Assembly (NCBI GenBank): GCA_000156115.1 | Contig: DS995276.1 | Coordinates: 1,129,523 to 1,193,522, forward strand | Source: Rhodobacteraceae bacterium HTCC2083 | GTDB taxonomy: Bacteria > Pseudomonadota > Alphaproteobacteria > Rhodobacterales > Rhodobacteraceae | DNA: 64,000 bases | Direction: 5' to 3' | In this document: one piece after another, positions 54,139-64,000 of the stretch | Layout: every line of letters starts with the position of its first letter | Numbering within the stretch: position 1 is the stretch's first letter | Position numbers and translations under genes: made by a program | Notes under the pieces: generated by a model | What the model saw: only the letters and a program-made list of their open reading frames with translations | Told to the model about the DNA's origin: nothing | The model's database searches: none

Positions 54139-56625
54139 CTAGTCGAGTGTACGCTCGATAGACTCGCGCTCGAAGATTTCGATCACGTCATCCGCGCGGA
54201 TATCATCGTAGTTCTCAAACGCCATGCCGCATTCCTGACCAGACTGCACTTCTGCAACCTCATCCTTGAAACGCTTTAGCGTTTTCAACGTACCCTCGTG
54301 AATCACAACGTTGTCACGCAGCAAACGCACACCAGCCGAACGACGCGCGACACCTTCGGTCACAAGACAGCCAGCAACTTTGCCAATACCCGTAACTTTG
54401 AACACCTCTTTGATGTTCGCATAACCGATGAAGTTCTCGCGAATTTCCGCACTAAGCAAACCGGAGGCCGCCGCTTTTACATCATCCACAAGATCGTAGA
54501 TAATCGAATAATAGCGAATTTCGACGCCCTTTTGGTTGGCCGTATTACGCGCAGATGTGTTCGCACGCACGTTAAAGCCCATGATCGGTGCGCCAGAAGC
54601 TTCCGCCAGACCAATGTCACTTTCGGTAATCGCGCCAACACCGGAGTGTAGAACCCGAACGCGGACTTCGTCGTTACCGATTTTTGCCATCGCTTGAACA
54701 ATCGCTTCCGCAGAACCCTGAACGTCCGCCTTTACAAGGATCGGCATTTCAGAAACGTTCTCGTCGGCTTTCGCGTTCGCCATCAACTGCTCTAGCGTCG
54801 TTGCAGCACCCGCCGCCGCACGTTTGTCTTTTGCAGCTTTCTCTCGATACTCTGCGATTTCGCGTGCTTGCGCATCCGTATCAACCACGTTCAAAACGTC
54901 GCCCGCTTCCGGCGTTCCGTTAAGGCCAAGAACCTCAACAGGAACCGAAGGACCAGCTTCTTTGACGCGCTCACCGTGATCGTTAATTAGCGCACGAACC
55001 TTACCGTGCTGCTCACCCACAACGAAGATGTCGCCAACGCGCAATGTACCCGTCTGAACCAGAACAGTCGCGACAGGACCACGGCCGACATCAAGCTGCG
55101 CCTCGATCACCGCACCGACTGCAGCGCGATCTGGGTTGGCTTTCAACTCCAAGATCTCGGACTGCAATGCAATCGCCTCCAAGAGCTGATCAAGACCCTG
55201 ACCTGTGATCGCAGAGACTTCAACGTCCTGCACCTCACCGGACATCTTCTCAACGATCACTTCGTGTTGAAGCAAATCCGTACGCACTTTGTCAGGGTTC
55301 GCTTCGGGTCGGTCAATCTTGTTGATCGCAACGATCATCGGAACGCCCGCTGCTTTCGCGTGGTTAATCGCCTCAATCGTTTGCGGCATAACCGCATCAT
55401 CAGCAGCAACCACCAGAACAACAATGTCCGTGACCTGAGCACCGCGAGAGCGCATCGATGTAAACGCCGCGTGACCCGGTGTGTCGAGGAAGCTGAGAAC
55501 GGCGCCATTGTCTGTTGTCACCTGATAGGCACCGATGTGCTGCGTAATACCACCAGCTTCGCCAGACACAACTTTCGCGTTACGGATCGCATCAAGGAGA
55601 GATGTTTTACCGTGGTCAACGTGACCCATGATCGTGATGATCGGTGGACGGCCTTGCAGGTCTTTCTCGTCGTCAATGATCTCTGTGATGACATCTTCGA
55701 CGTCCGCATCAGAAACACGCACAACCTTGTGGCCGAACTCTTCAATGATAAGTTCCGCTGTATCCGCATCAATCGTTTCGTTCTGCGTAACCATCATACC
55801 GTTGGTCATCAGAGCTTTCACAACAGCGCCTGTCTTTTCAGCCATACGCGCGGCCAATTCGGACACGACAATCGCCGGAGGCAGTTGCACATCGCGAATG
55901 ATCTTTTCGCGTTCAACCGTGCCACCCATCGCTTTTTGACGTGCGCGCTCTTGCTTGCGCTTCATGGCTGCCATGGACTTGTGACGACCGCCGCCGCCGC
56001 CCAGCGCTTGGTTCAACGTCAGCTTGCCGGAACGACGACCATCGTTCTCGTTTCCCTTGCCACGCTGATTACGCTGATCGCGTTCGCGATCCGCCTTTCG
56101 CGGCGTTGCGGCGGGTGCTGGCTTGTTGGGAGCAGGGCGCGATGCAGGCGCAGGCTTGTCAGCAGCCGGTGCTGCTGCGACACGTGCTGCATCTTCCGCT
56201 GCGCGCTTGGCCGCTTCTTCCTCTTCTGCTTTCGCCTTCGCACGCTCTGCGCGCTCTTGCTCTTCTTTTTCTTTCGCTTCTATCTCGGCACGACGACGCT
56301 CGCGATCTTCTGCGCGCGCTTTCTCTTCGGCTTCACGACGGGCCGCATCTTCGGTCTCGCGCGCTTTCGCGGCTTGGACCGCTTTTAGACGACGCTCCAT
56401 TTCCACATCAGTGATACCTGCTGGACGCTTTGCAGGGTTGCTACCCGCAACAGCACCGCCAGCCGCAGGCTTTACAGCGCCCGGCTTGGGCACAACAATG
56501 CGCTTGCGCTTGGTCTCGACGACCACGTTCTTCGTGCGGCCGTGGCTGAAGCTTTGCTTTACATTCGAGGGACGCGAGCCGGTGCCGCGCAATCCCAATG
56601 TCTTTTTGCCGTCGTTATCGCTCAT
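54139..56625 (-). CDS. infB: Translation initiation factor IF-2
   Basis: This 828-residue GTPase has an N-terminal IF2 subdomain and long charged low-complexity region (about 95-200, rich in A, E, K, R), then the G domain with G1 GHVDHGKT, G3 DTPGH and G4 NKID, and the C-terminal domains that bind initiator tRNA. It is the last gene of the rimP-nusA-ylxR-infB operon. It overlaps ylxR by four bases. Confidence 0.96.
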   Translation of the reverse strand: MSDNDGKKTLGLRGTGSRPSNVKQSFSHGRTKNVVVETKRKRIVVPKPGAVKPAAGGAVAGSNPAKRPAGITDVEMERRLKAVQAAKARETEDAARREAEEKARAEDRERRRAEIEAKEKEEQERAERAKAKAEEEEAAKRAAEDAARVAAAPAADKPAPASRPAPNKPAPAATPRKADRERDQRNQRGKGNENDGRRSGKLTLNQALGGGGGRHKSMAAMKRKQERARQKAMGGTVEREKIIRDVQLPPAIVVSELAARMAEKTGAVVKALMTNGMMVTQNETIDADTAELIIEEFGHKVVRVSDADVEDVITEIIDDEKDLQGRPPIITIMGHVDHGKTSLLDAIRNAKVVSGEAGGITQHIGAYQVTTDNGAVLSFLDTPGHAAFTSMRSRGAQVTDIVVLVVAADDAVMPQTIEAINHAKAAGVPMIVAINKIDRPEANPDKVRTDLLQHEVIVEKMSGEVQDVEVSAITGQGLDQLLEAIALQSEILELKANPDRAAVGAVIEAQLDVGRGPVATVLVQTGTLRVGDIFVVGEQHGKVRALINDHGERVKEAGPSVPVEVLGLNGTPEAGDVLNVVDTDAQAREIAEYREKAAKDKRAAAGAATTLEQLMANAKADENVSEMPILVKADVQGSAEAIVQAMAKIGNDEVRVRVLHSGVGAITESDIGLAEASGAPIMGFNVRANTSARNTANQKGVEIRYYSIIYDLVDDVKAAASGLLSAEIRENFIGYANIKEVFKVTGIGKVAGCLVTEGVARRSAGVRLLRDNVVIHEGTLKTLKRFKDEVAEVQSGQECGMAFENYDDIRADDVIEIFERESIERTLD

Positions 56626-57254
56626 TTAGCTGTCTTTTCCTTTCGGACGGCCCCTGCCGTCGCTACTTCTCGTATCGCTTTCAATCTTTGAGCTTCCTCT
56701 ACTACACGAGAGGTGAGTCCACCAGCGCTTAGCGCGCCATGTATCACAACCTGTCGCCCAAAGGCCAATCCCAACTCATCTGCTGTTAACCAACCGATGA
56801 AACTGCCGTAATGCGGTGTGCTTAATTTCGACTTGCCGCGCTCTGATCCGTCGCTGGCTTGAATAAGCACTTCGGCCTCTTCATTCATCAGCCAGCTTTT
56901 GACTTTCTCGTAACCCGCAACTGCACCACCGCCCTTGCGCGCCAAACTTATCAGCTCGACCAAGCGACGTGTCACTTGCGCTTCCACTTCGGCGACCAAA
57001 CCATCTGGGACTTTCACGGGCTGTTTAGCACTACGTGCAAATAGGTTCTTGCTCGCCGCCTTTTCAAGGGCTGCCTTATCCGCAGACACCCAAATACCAC
57101 GACCAGGCAGTTTTCCCAAAATATCAGGAACAATCTGCGCATCGGGACCAACGACAAAGCGGATCATATCTGACACAGGCATAGTCACCTGTGTCGCGAT
57201 GCACTTGCGCTCTGGCCCGCTGGACCGATCTTTATGTGTGCCGCCGCGCGTCAC
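56622..57254 (-). CDS. YlxR/L7Ae-type RNA-binding protein
   Basis: This 210-residue protein has an N-terminal YlxR (DUF448) domain ([35 protein letters not shown]) and a C-terminal L7Ae-like domain ([20 protein letters not shown]). Members bind RNA and sit between nusA and infB. In alphaproteobacteria the YlxR-L7Ae fusion is usual. It overlaps infB by four bases and follows nusA after 24. Confidence 0.88.
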   Translation of the reverse strand: MTRGGTHKDRSSGPERKCIATQVTMPVSDMIRFVVGPDAQIVPDILGKLPGRGIWVSADKAALEKAASKNLFARSAKQPVKVPDGLVAEVEAQVTRRLVELISLARKGGGAVAGYEKVKSWLMNEEAEVLIQASDGSERGKSKLSTPHYGSFIGWLTADELGLAFGRQVVIHGALSAGGLTSRVVEEAQRLKAIREVATAGAVRKEKTAK

Positions 57255-57278
57255 TGTGAGAACCCCTGAGGCCTGAGA

Positions 57279-58892
57279 TCAGACCTCAGCTTCCTCAGTT
57301 ATTTCAGCGTCGTCGTCATGTGCGGCTTCCAATTCCGCAGGATCAACCCAACCCAGCAAAACGCGGGCTGTCATAATCATAGACTGGGCTTCCTCAAGCT
57401 CCATTCCGAATTGCTCTAGCAAACCATCGTCTTTGACACGCTCGCCATCAACGGTTGTCCAGCCACCAGCCAGTTCCCAATCCGCGCAAGTCGCGAAATC
57501 TTCCAGCGTTTTCACGCCATCTTCTGCCAGCACTTCTGCCATTTGCGGCGTGATGCCCTCAAAGGTTAGCAAGCTGTCATCTGCCCCAAGCTCACGCGCT
57601 TTCGCGAGGGCTGCTGCTGCTTTCGCCTCTAGGAACTCACGTGCACGGGTCTGAAGTTCGCCAGCCGTATCTTCGTCAACTCCGTCGATGACAAGCAGTT
57701 CGTCAATTTCAACGTAAGCAACTTCTTCAAGGTTCGTGAACCCTTCCGCGACCAAGAGCTGCGCGAAGAATTCATCAACGTCGAGCGCTTCCATGAACAG
57801 CTTCGTGCGAAGCTCGAACTCCGCCTGACGGCGCTTGCTCTCTTCTTCCTCTGTCATAATGTCGATGTCTAGGTTCGTCAGCTGCGACGCGAGACGCACA
57901 TTCTGACCACGGCGACCAATCGCCAAGGACAATTGCTCATCAGGAACAACAACTTCAATTTTGCCAGCCTCTTCGTCGAGAACAACTTTGGAAACTTCCG
58001 CAGGCTGAAGGGCATTCACGAGGAACGTTGGTTGATCTTCATTCCATGGGATGATGTCGATCTTTTCGCCTTGAAGCTCGTTCACAACGGCCTGAACGCG
58101 GGAACCACGCATACCAACACAAGCACCGACAGGATCGATAGACCCGTCATGCGAAATCACAGCAATCTTTGCGCGCGAACCGGGGTCACGAGCAACAGCT
58201 TTGATCTCGATGATGTTATCGTAAATCTCTGGAACTTCCATCTTGAACAGCTCGGCCATGAACTCAGGTGCTGTACGAGATAGGAAAATCTGCGGTCCAC
58301 GTGCTTCACGGCGTACATCTTTGATGAAGCAACGAATGCGATCATTTGGGCGATAGCTTTCACGGCCAATCTTTTCGTTACGGCGCAAGATACCTTCGCC
58401 GCGACCCACGTCAACGATCACGTTGCCATACTCTTCACGCTTCACAACACCATTGATGATTGTGCCAGCACGATCTTGGAATTCTTCGAACTGGCGATCA
58501 CGCTCAGCTTCGCGCACCTTCTGCAAGATAACCTGCTTGGCAGATTGCGCCGCGATACGGCCCATTTCAACAGGAGGCACTTCCTCAACGAAAGTCGCGC
58601 CCACTTCGGGGTTTTCCATGTACTGCTTGGCTTGTTCAACGGTGAATTCTGCCTGATAGTTCTCAAGCTCTTCATCCTCAACAACCGTGCGCACGCGCGT
58701 GAATGTTGCGCGACCTGTTTTGCGATCAATCGCGACGCGGATATCCATCTCAGCGCCGTAACGCGACTTGGCTGCGCGTGCGAGGCTCTCTTCCATGGCC
58801 TCAATCACAAGACCCGGATCAATCATCTTTTCGCGCGCAACCGCTTCTGCGGTTTGCAACAGCTCAAGCTGGTTCGCTGAGGTGATAGCCAT
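57279..58892 (-). CDS. nusA: Transcription termination/antitermination factor NusA
   Basis: This 537-residue protein has an N-terminal RNA polymerase-binding domain (EAMEESLARAAKSRYGAEMD), an S1 domain (GTIINGVVKREEYGNVIVDV), KH1 and KH2 (DPVGACVGMRGSRVQAVVNE; LAIGRRGQNVRLAS) and C-terminal acidic repeats with helix-hairpin-helix. It modulates pausing, termination and rRNA antitermination. It is two bases from rimP. Confidence 0.95.
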   Translation of the reverse strand: MAITSANQLELLQTAEAVAREKMIDPGLVIEAMEESLARAAKSRYGAEMDIRVAIDRKTGRATFTRVRTVVEDEELENYQAEFTVEQAKQYMENPEVGATFVEEVPPVEMGRIAAQSAKQVILQKVREAERDRQFEEFQDRAGTIINGVVKREEYGNVIVDVGRGEGILRRNEKIGRESYRPNDRIRCFIKDVRREARGPQIFLSRTAPEFMAELFKMEVPEIYDNIIEIKAVARDPGSRAKIAVISHDGSIDPVGACVGMRGSRVQAVVNELQGEKIDIIPWNEDQPTFLVNALQPAEVSKVVLDEEAGKIEVVVPDEQLSLAIGRRGQNVRLASQLTNLDIDIMTEEEESKRRQAEFELRTKLFMEALDVDEFFAQLLVAEGFTNLEEVAYVEIDELLVIDGVDEDTAGELQTRAREFLEAKAAAALAKARELGADDSLLTFEGITPQMAEVLAEDGVKTLEDFATCADWELAGGWTTVDGERVKDDGLLEQFGMELEEAQSMIMTARVLLGWVDPAELEAAHDDDAEITEEAEV

Positions 58893-58894
58893 GG

Positions 58895-59476
58895 TTATTT
58901 CTCCTCCGACAACGGCGTTTCATCCGTTTCAATTTCGTCAAATTCATCTTCGTTAATATCGCCTGCTGCTTTGCGCTGGCGTAGCATTTCTGTGATCAGC
59001 TCATCCGTCAGAACCAGCTTGGCATCGCTCAGCCAATCAAAGTTCAAACCGACAGTGCCCTCTTCGATGTTGATCAGCACATCATTGCCCTCAACACCTG
59101 CAAGCTGTCCTTTGAAACGACGGCGACCATCAATCAGCTCGGTCGTTTCAATTTTAGCTTCGTACCCCTCAAACGTCGCGAAATCTTTCAAGCGCGTTAA
59201 GGGGCGGTCAATTCCGGGACTCGAGACCTCGAGCGTGTATTCATCGATGATCGGATCCTCAACGTCCAAAGTCGCGCCAATCGCGGTGCTGATCTCGGCG
59301 CATTGATCGACTTCAATGCCACCGGTTGGGCGCTCTGCCATGATCTGCAAGGTCGTGGTCTTGCCAGACATCAAGCGCACGCGCACCAATTCAAACCCAA
59401 GGTCTTCAATCACAGGTGTGATGATCCCAGCAAGGCGTTGGTCGATGGCAGCTTTGGCGATTAAGTCGTTGTTCAT
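58895..59476 (-). CDS. rimP: Ribosome maturation factor RimP
   Basis: This 193-residue protein has an N-terminal RimP domain ([40 protein letters not shown]) and a C-terminal SH3-like domain ([20 protein letters not shown]). [12 protein letters not shown] is diagnostic. It assists 30S assembly. It is the first gene of the nusA-infB operon. Confidence 0.93.
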   Translation of the reverse strand: MNNDLIAKAAIDQRLAGIITPVIEDLGFELVRVRLMSGKTTTLQIMAERPTGGIEVDQCAEISTAIGATLDVEDPIIDEYTLEVSSPGIDRPLTRLKDFATFEGYEAKIETTELIDGRRRFKGQLAGVEGNDVLINIEEGTVGLNFDWLSDAKLVLTDELITEMLRQRKAAGDINEDEFDEIETDETPLSEEK

Positions 59477-59502
59477 AGATATCCTACCTAGCGTCTAGGC
59501 AC

Positions 59503-59526
59503 AAAAAAACGGGCGCACGGCCCGTT
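59503..59526 (-). terminator. Rho-independent terminator upstream of rimP
   Basis: AACGGGC (59508-59514) pairs with GCCCGTT (59520-59526) and on the minus strand is followed by a run of T. It lies 26 bases before the rimP start, so it ends a transcript that begins upstream of rimP (small RNA or attenuator). Confidence 0.75.
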
Positions 59527-59751
59527 ACAAAAGTTCCGGTGGAGCGTTTGGTGTGGACCCAGCCGCGCCGCTGTTACATGGCATATAGACAAGACCAACT
59601 GAGTCCGCAAGGCCACATGTCACAATAACAAAGTCCTTTCTCCATTTGGTTCATGCATCATCCATTGTGAATAACTCGTCCTTAAGGATAAAAGGTTTCT
59701 AAAAAACACACCTTAAGCGTGTATTACCTTCCTTGTATAACTATTTCCTAA
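59527..59751 (-). ncRNA. Candidate small RNA upstream of rimP
   Basis: A minus-strand stretch between two terminators with no coding frame, one clear hairpin (arms near 59575-59620) and a 3' terminator. No match to a known RNA family is claimed. Confidence 0.3.
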
Positions 59752-59780
59752 AAAGACCGCCCTCTCACCGGGCGGTCTTT
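59752..59780 (-). terminator. Rho-independent terminator after pip
   Basis: AAAGACCGCCC (59752-59762) pairs with GGGCGGTCTTT (59770-59780); on the minus strand it follows the iminopeptidase stop. A strong stem with U-rich arm. Confidence 0.85.
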
Positions 59781-59784
59781 TCCG

Positions 59785-60768
59785 TTAGGAGATGCTCTCC
59801 GCGATCTGGTCCATAGCGCGCACAAGTTCCGCGCTGATCCCCGGCTCGCTAAGTGCGTGCCCCGCGTTACGCACCATTCGCAGCTCAGCATTGGGCCAGG
59901 CTTGCGCAAGATCATAGGCGGACTTGGGCGGGCAAATCATATCATAACGGCCCTGCACGATGATGCTTGGAATGTGGCTGATGCGATCTACGTTTTCTAA
60001 AATCCAACCATCAGACTCCAGAAATCCGCCATGCACAAAATAATGGTTCTCAAGCCGCGCAAACGCACGCGCATATTCCCCCGGCGCTTCGCCCCCACGG
60101 CCATTAGAATAAACAGAGGCCAAGGCATTTTCCCAACTTGACCACGCTTTCGCAAAACGGGTCTCTAAAGGAATATCACCACTAAATAATCGACGATGAT
60201 AGGCATTGATAAAGTCATCGCGCTCGTCCTTCGGCACAAGGGACGCGAAGTTTGCCCAAGTCTCTGGCCAGAATTGCCCAGCGCCACCGCCGTAGAACCA
60301 ATCCAACTCACGCTGCATCATCAAAAACACGCCGCGCAAAATCAGATGGCTGACATGCTCTGGATGGGTTTCCGCATAAATCAGCGCAAGCGTCGCGCCC
60401 CAGCTTCCGCCAAATACGATGAACTTCTTAATATCCAAGGCCTCGCGAATGCGTTCGATATCCGCGACCAAATCCCATGTCGTGTTGTTCTCGACCGACG
60501 CATGAGGACGCGAGCGGCCACAACCACGCTGATCAAACAAAACCACGCGATAAACAGCAGGATCAAAATAGCGCCGCATCGCGGGGCTACATCCGCCTCC
60601 CGGACCACCGTGCAACACGATTACGGGGATGCCGTCAGGGTTACCGCATTGCTCAAAATAGATGGTATGCCCGCCGGGCATTTTCATCATGCGTTGATCA
60701 AACGGATCTATCGGCGGGTACAAATATTGCACCGCGCTCTTTTGGCCTGAGATTTTATCGAGATCCAT
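59785..60768 (-). CDS. pip: Proline iminopeptidase
   Basis: This 327-residue alpha/beta-hydrolase has the oxyanion HGGPGGG (about 50-56), QRGCGRS, nucleophile serine in [11 protein letters not shown], and the catalytic His near the C-terminus in [10 protein letters not shown]. It removes N-terminal proline from peptides. ATG 60768 is preferred; a TTG at 60786 would add six residues. Full length and motifs indicate an active cytoplasmic peptidase. Confidence 0.92.
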   Translation of the reverse strand: MDLDKISGQKSAVQYLYPPIDPFDQRMMKMPGGHTIYFEQCGNPDGIPVIVLHGGPGGGCSPAMRRYFDPAVYRVVLFDQRGCGRSRPHASVENNTTWDLVADIERIREALDIKKFIVFGGSWGATLALIYAETHPEHVSHLILRGVFLMMQRELDWFYGGGAGQFWPETWANFASLVPKDERDDFINAYHRRLFSGDIPLETRFAKAWSSWENALASVYSNGRGGEAPGEYARAFARLENHYFVHGGFLESDGWILENVDRISHIPSIIVQGRYDMICPPKSAYDLAQAWPNAELRMVRNAGHALSEPGISAELVRAMDQIAESIS

Positions 60769-60823
60769 CCTATATAACCCTATCAACGGCCCGTTTGGCC
60801 CAGATGATCATATGGAGACAGAA

Positions 60824-61570
60824 ATGCAAGCCGCCCCAAACACAGTTGATCCCTCAGAGGTCGCGAAGTTCGAAGCAATGGCCGCAGAATGGTGGGACCC
60901 GAAGGGCAAGTTCAAACCTTTGCACTTGCTGAACCCCTGCCGTCTTGATTATCTGACACGTCAGATCGCTGGCGAATTTGACCGTGATCTGGGCGCGCCG
61001 GAGCCATTCAAAGGCCTGCGTATTCTTGATATTGGATGCGGTGGTGGCTTGCTCTCTGAACCTATGGCGCGTCTTGGCGCGACTGTCGTGGGCGCGGATG
61101 CCGCCGAGAGCAATATCCCCGTCGCCCAAGTCCATGCAGAGCAATCCGGCCTTACCATCGATTACCGCTGCACCACCGCCGAAGCGCTGGCTGATGCGGG
61201 GGAGCAATTTGATGTGGTGGTGAACATGGAAGTGGTGGAACACGTCGCCGATCCATTGGCCTATCTAACCGCTTGCCAGCAATTGCTGAAACCCGGCGGA
61301 CTACACCTATGTTCCACGATCAATCGCAATCCAAAAAGCTACGCGATGGCGATTATCGGCGCGGAAGTGATCATGCGTTGGCTGCCTAAGGGCACACATG
61401 AATGGAACAAATTCATCACGCCGGATGAGCTGTTTGAGCTGCTGTCCCAATCCGGCGTCGAACCAGTGGATCGCAAGGGATTCGTGTTCAATCCAATCTT
61501 GTGGAGCTGGAGCATTTCCGAAAGAGATCTGAGCGTGAACTACGTCACAGCAAGCATAAAACCCGCTTAG
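60824..61570 (+). CDS. ubiG: Ubiquinone biosynthesis O-methyltransferase UbiG
   Basis: This 248-residue class I methyltransferase has [20 protein letters not shown] near the start, [29 protein letters not shown], and [17 protein letters not shown]. It makes the two O-methylations of ubiquinone. ATG at 60824 is preferred over 60812 because GGAGA lies five bases before it. The end overlaps the convergent MarR gene by four bases. Confidence 0.93.
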   Translation: MQAAPNTVDPSEVAKFEAMAAEWWDPKGKFKPLHLLNPCRLDYLTRQIAGEFDRDLGAPEPFKGLRILDIGCGGGLLSEPMARLGATVVGADAAESNIPVAQVHAEQSGLTIDYRCTTAEALADAGEQFDVVVNMEVVEHVADPLAYLTACQQLLKPGGLHLCSTINRNPKSYAMAIIGAEVIMRWLPKGTHEWNKFITPDELFELLSQSGVEPVDRKGFVFNPILWSWSISERDLSVNYVTASIKPA

Positions 61571-62007
61571 TCCTGTTCTAGCTTAAGGCGCAGGTCACGC
61601 AAAATGGGCAAAGCAAGGCGCAGCTTATCGCCCCCCATTTCCGTGACGAGCTTTTCAATCACAGGTCCAATACCCGCCAGCGCAACATCACGGGCGGAGC
61701 GACCCGCAGGACTAATCGCAACCTGCTTGCGGCGCGCATCGTCCCAATCAGGGCGAATATGGATGTAGCCAGCACGCTCTAACTTACCAAGCGTGTTGGT
61801 CATCGCCCCGCGCGTCAGATGAAAACTTTTCGCTAATTGCGCAGGTGTGCGTTCGCTGGACGTACTTGCCAGATGGTTCAGAACCGAGAAATGCGAAATC
61901 TCCATGCCCTTGGGCAAAACGCGGCCAAGCTTGTTGCGCAGCAATTGATCAGCGGTCAAAAGTTCGCTGAACAACATGATGGCTAGAGCGTTGGCTTCTT
62001 CCGACAT
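61567..62007 (-). CDS. MarR-family transcriptional regulator
   Basis: This 146-residue winged-helix protein has [20 protein letters not shown] and [20 protein letters not shown], the recognition helix, then a wing with [18 protein letters not shown]. It is a dimeric repressor of the MarR type. The neighbouring amidase gene overlaps by one base and may be under its control; that is inferred. Confidence 0.88.
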   Translation of the reverse strand: MSEEANALAIMLFSELLTADQLLRNKLGRVLPKGMEISHFSVLNHLASTSSERTPAQLAKSFHLTRGAMTNTLGKLERAGYIHIRPDWDDARRKQVAISPAGRSARDVALAGIGPVIEKLVTEMGGDKLRLALPILRDLRLKLEQD

Positions 62008-62837
62008 TACGGACCTTCGAAGTTCCGATCATGGCCCAGCGCCGCAATCTTCCTACGTGCTTGTGCCACTTCTGCATGGTCAATTTCAACTAGGACCGTG
62101 CCCTCTTCGGGTCCGCCATCAGCCAGAACCTCACCCCAAGGCGAAATCGCCAGCGAATGCCCATGTGTTTTACGCTGTTTACCAACGCTTGCGCGATGCG
62201 TTCCGGTTTGCGCTGCCGCAAGAACATAGCACCCCGTTTCAATTGCACGTGCTCGCAACAGGGACTCCCAATGCGCTTTGCCCGTCACAGGTGAAAACGC
62301 TGCTGGCACCAACAAGATCTCGGCCCCTGCTTGCGCCAAGGCGCGATAAAGATAGGCAAATCGCACATCATAACAGATGCTCAATCCCAACGTCCCAAAA
62401 GGTGTCGGCGCAATCGCAGCACGTGTGCCCGGACGATAGCCGTCAGATTCGCGGTAGGTTTCGTCCTTGGTCACATCCACATCAAACATATGAATTTTAT
62501 CGTAGCGCGTTGTCACAGCGCCAGTTGGATCAATCACGAAAGAACGGTTCGCATATCGCCCATCCGCATCATCAGTCTTCAATGCAAGCGATCCGATAGA
62601 CAACCAAACGCTCAACTCTGCCGCCAATTTTTGATAGCCCGCAAGTGTCAAATCGTGTGCTTCATGCTGCAAAACAGCGTCCTGATGCTCACGGCTAAGC
62701 GACAAGCAATTGCTCACCTCTGGTGTCAGAATAAAACTGGCACCATCATTTGCCGCTTCCCTGATACGCGCAGAGATCCGCACAAGGTTTTCACGCGGAT
62801 CATCGCTAGAGGTGGTTTGAATAAGTGCTGCCAGCAT
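62007..62837 (-). CDS. Carbon-nitrogen hydrolase (Nit-type amidase)
   Basis: This 276-residue nitrilase-superfamily enzyme has the catalytic triad E40 (FILTPEVSN), K114 (RYDKIHMFDVD) and C155 (LGLSICYDVRF). The Nit1-like branch hydrolyses deaminated glutathione or omega-amides, which suits its neighbour glutaredoxin. The exact substrate is unproven. Confidence 0.87.
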   Translation of the reverse strand: MLAALIQTTSSDDPRENLVRISARIREAANDGASFILTPEVSNCLSLSREHQDAVLQHEAHDLTLAGYQKLAAELSVWLSIGSLALKTDDADGRYANRSFVIDPTGAVTTRYDKIHMFDVDVTKDETYRESDGYRPGTRAAIAPTPFGTLGLSICYDVRFAYLYRALAQAGAEILLVPAAFSPVTGKAHWESLLRARAIETGCYVLAAAQTGTHRASVGKQRKTHGHSLAISPWGEVLADGGPEEGTVLVEIDHAEVAQARRKIAALGHDRNFEGP

Positions 62838-62838
62838 T

Positions 62839-63102
62839 TTAGGCGGCCAGCATCACATCTAGCTTGCCAGCACGTTCAAGCGCGAAAAGATCGTCGCATC
62901 CACCAACATGTTCCTCACCAATAAAGATCTGCGGAACCGTGCGTCCACCGTTGGCGCGTTGCATCATCTCTGCACGGCGTTCAGGCTGCACAGCAATGTC
63001 GACTTCTGCAAAATTCACATCCTTCGATGTCAGCAAACGTTTCGCAGCATGGCAAAACCCACATAGCGGCGATGTATAAATCTCAACTTCTTTCACGAGC
63101 AT
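62839..63102 (-). CDS. grxC: Glutaredoxin 3
   Basis: This 87-residue glutaredoxin has the dithiol site C14-G-F-C17 (SPLCGFCHAAK), the cis-proline TVPQIFI and the glutathione-binding GGCDDL. It reduces disulfides with glutathione. It lies two bases upstream of the amidase and 25 after comF. Confidence 0.92.
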   Translation of the reverse strand: MLVKEVEIYTSPLCGFCHAAKRLLTSKDVNFAEVDIAVQPERRAEMMQRANGGRTVPQIFIGEEHVGGCDDLFALERAGKLDVMLAA

Positions 63103-63126
63103 ATTCCTTCTTAGCTTGCTCGTAAG

Positions 63127-63870
63127 TTAGTCATCCTTTGCGACGCGCGCTAGGGTTACGACACAAACCTCTCTTGCACGTGATTTGAGGCACGCTTCTG
63201 TACACGCGGCAAGCGTCGCACCTGAGGTCATGACATCATCCACAAGCAGTACGGAACGCCCTTCGAGCTCTTTCTCACGTTTGGGATGCACAGAAATCGC
63301 ATCGCGCATTTCATCAAACCGCGCTTCACGTGTTTTTCCGTCAAGCGTTGCAGTCGCACGATCCCGCCTAAGCAGATCAGCGCAGATCGGAACCGAAAGC
63401 CGCCCCGCCATCGCCCGCGCAATCAAGCTCGATTGATTATATCGCCGCTTAACCATTCGCGTCCAATGAAGCGGCAAGGGCGCGACCAGAACATCGCTTC
63501 GCAGGTTGTCCTGAACACAGCGCGCCATCCACTTTCCCGCAGGCTTCACAATATCGTGGCGATCCCCGTGCTTCAGCGCCAAGACCAACGCACGCCCGCG
63601 ATCTTTGTAGAGCAACGCTGACCGCCCTTGCACCCAAGGTCGCGCGGTTCTCAGGCAATCATCGCAGCGATCTCCGCTTTGCACATCCCCCCTCAAAGGC
63701 ACGCCGCATCCGTCACAAACATCTCCGGCGATAAACGCAGTATCGCGCCAACACAAACCACACAAACCATCATCGCTTGCAACACTTGCACGACAGGACA
63801 GGCATTCGGGCGGAAACACAGAATGGATCAGGGTTTGAACCCCCCGCGTTTGCGCAATATGACGTAGCAT
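63127..63870 (-). CDS. comF: ComF-family phosphoribosyltransferase-like protein
   Basis: This protein of about 247 residues has an N-terminal double zinc ribbon (four pairs of Cys: PPECLSCRAS, GLCGLCWRD, DVCDGCGVPL, DRCDDCLRT) and a PRT domain with the PRPP loop SVLLVDDVMTSGATLAA. ComF proteins take part in DNA uptake and repair. Alternative starts are TTG 63876 (AAGGAGG is best spaced to it) and GTG 63924. It is immediately divergent from the methyltransferase gene at 63871. Confidence 0.9.
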   Translation of the reverse strand: MLRHIAQTRGVQTLIHSVFPPECLSCRASVASDDGLCGLCWRDTAFIAGDVCDGCGVPLRGDVQSGDRCDDCLRTARPWVQGRSALLYKDRGRALVLALKHGDRHDIVKPAGKWMARCVQDNLRSDVLVAPLPLHWTRMVKRRYNQSSLIARAMAGRLSVPICADLLRRDRATATLDGKTREARFDEMRDAISVHPKREKELEGRSVLLVDDVMTSGATLAACTEACLKSRAREVCVVTLARVAKDD

Positions 63871-64000
63871 ATGCAAAATGTGCCCCTCCTTACTGATCGC
63901 TCCGCTCTGATCCGCAATCGCCACCGCGCCAATGACGGGTTCTTGCGTGATATCGCACGGGATGAACTCCTTGATCGCCTGAGTCTGGTTAACAGAGAGT
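63871..64000 (+). CDS. Methyltransferase-like protein, partial (cut by window end)
   Basis: An open frame from ATG 63871 runs to the window end. It begins MQNVPLLTDRSALIRNRHRA and continues DGFLRDIARDELLDRLSL, which resembles the start of SAM-dependent methyltransferases often found next to comF and grxC in Rhodobacteraceae. GTG at 63880 is another possible start. The catalytic part lies outside the window. Confidence 0.55.
   Translation, partial: MQNVPLLTDRSALIRNRHRANDGFLRDIARDELLDRLSLVNRE

Larger units (their letters stand above)
59477..59784. other. Upstream region of the rimP operon with two terminators
   Basis: Holds a minus-strand terminator at 59503-59526 and the pip terminator at 59752-59780. 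Between them 59527-59751 has no protein-coding frame; a hairpin (ACATG(T)GGC ... GCCATGT on the minus strand) hints at a small RNA ended by the first terminator. Confidence 0.45.

Noticed and set aside
55006-56388. 460-codon plus-strand frame inside infB
   Set aside because: Antisense shadow of a strongly conserved gene with biased codon use; the product is rich in Arg, Cys and His without any fold.
1-64000. CRISPR array, rRNA or complete tRNA genes
   Set aside because: No regularly spaced repeat clusters or tRNA cloverleaf were found; the three tRNA-like segments are only 17-bp 3' ends.

Overview
The window looks like a piece of a marine alphaproteobacterial chromosome from the family Rhodobacteraceae (Roseobacter group). 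The evidence is gene order and family content: kdsD-lptC-lptA-lptB-hpf-ptsN, rimP-nusA-ylxR-infB, secA next to a parvulin-argJ-mutT block, dnaK-dnaJ, a GT14 glycosyltransferase of a type common in this group, TRAP transporters and BKACE enzymes. No complete tRNA, rRNA or CRISPR array was seen.

Positions 1-23328 are accessory DNA, a tandem pile of integrated islands. A 17-bp sequence that looks like a tRNA 3' end (TCCTCTCCTGGGCACCA) occurs at 1133, 12872 and 23312. Each copy is preceded, at exactly the same distance (86 bp from start to start), by a conserved arm motif. A fourth arm without a core lies at 19318, just before an intact integrase. Between the copies lie: a broken integrase fused to a second one (1211-3283); a catabolic cassette (FCD regulator, 3-hydroxyacyl-CoA-dehydrogenase-like enzyme, BKACE, tripartite TRAP transporter, glycerate 2-kinase; 3612-11004); an IS1182-type element with 21-bp perfect inverted repeats (11161-12713); a bactofilin; two small secreted proteins; IS6 and IS3 remnants; a methyltransferase; a fatty acid hydroxylase; an intact integrase (19387-20730); an IS110 element (about 20790-22160); and an HD phosphohydrolase.

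Positions 23358-28170 are core genome: RNase D, then arabinose-5-phosphate isomerase and the LPS-export genes lptC, lptA and lptB, then hibernation factor and PtsN. From 28167 to 40880 lies a surface-polysaccharide region: galU, galE, four glycosyltransferases, a sulfotransferase, a CMP-Kdo synthetase, a CysQ-type phosphatase and a KpsM-like exporter permease. Together these suggest a glycan that may contain Kdo and may be sulfated, but no KpsT ATPase is seen here.

Positions 40892-64000 are housekeeping: AlkB, dnaK-dnaJ with a sigma-32-like promoter, RadC, a PstS/OmpA fusion, secA, parvulin, argJ, mutT, a 44-residue small protein, the infB-ylxR-nusA-rimP operon, a proline iminopeptidase, ubiG, a MarR regulator, a nitrilase-family amidase, glutaredoxin, comF, and the start of a methyltransferase gene cut by the window end.
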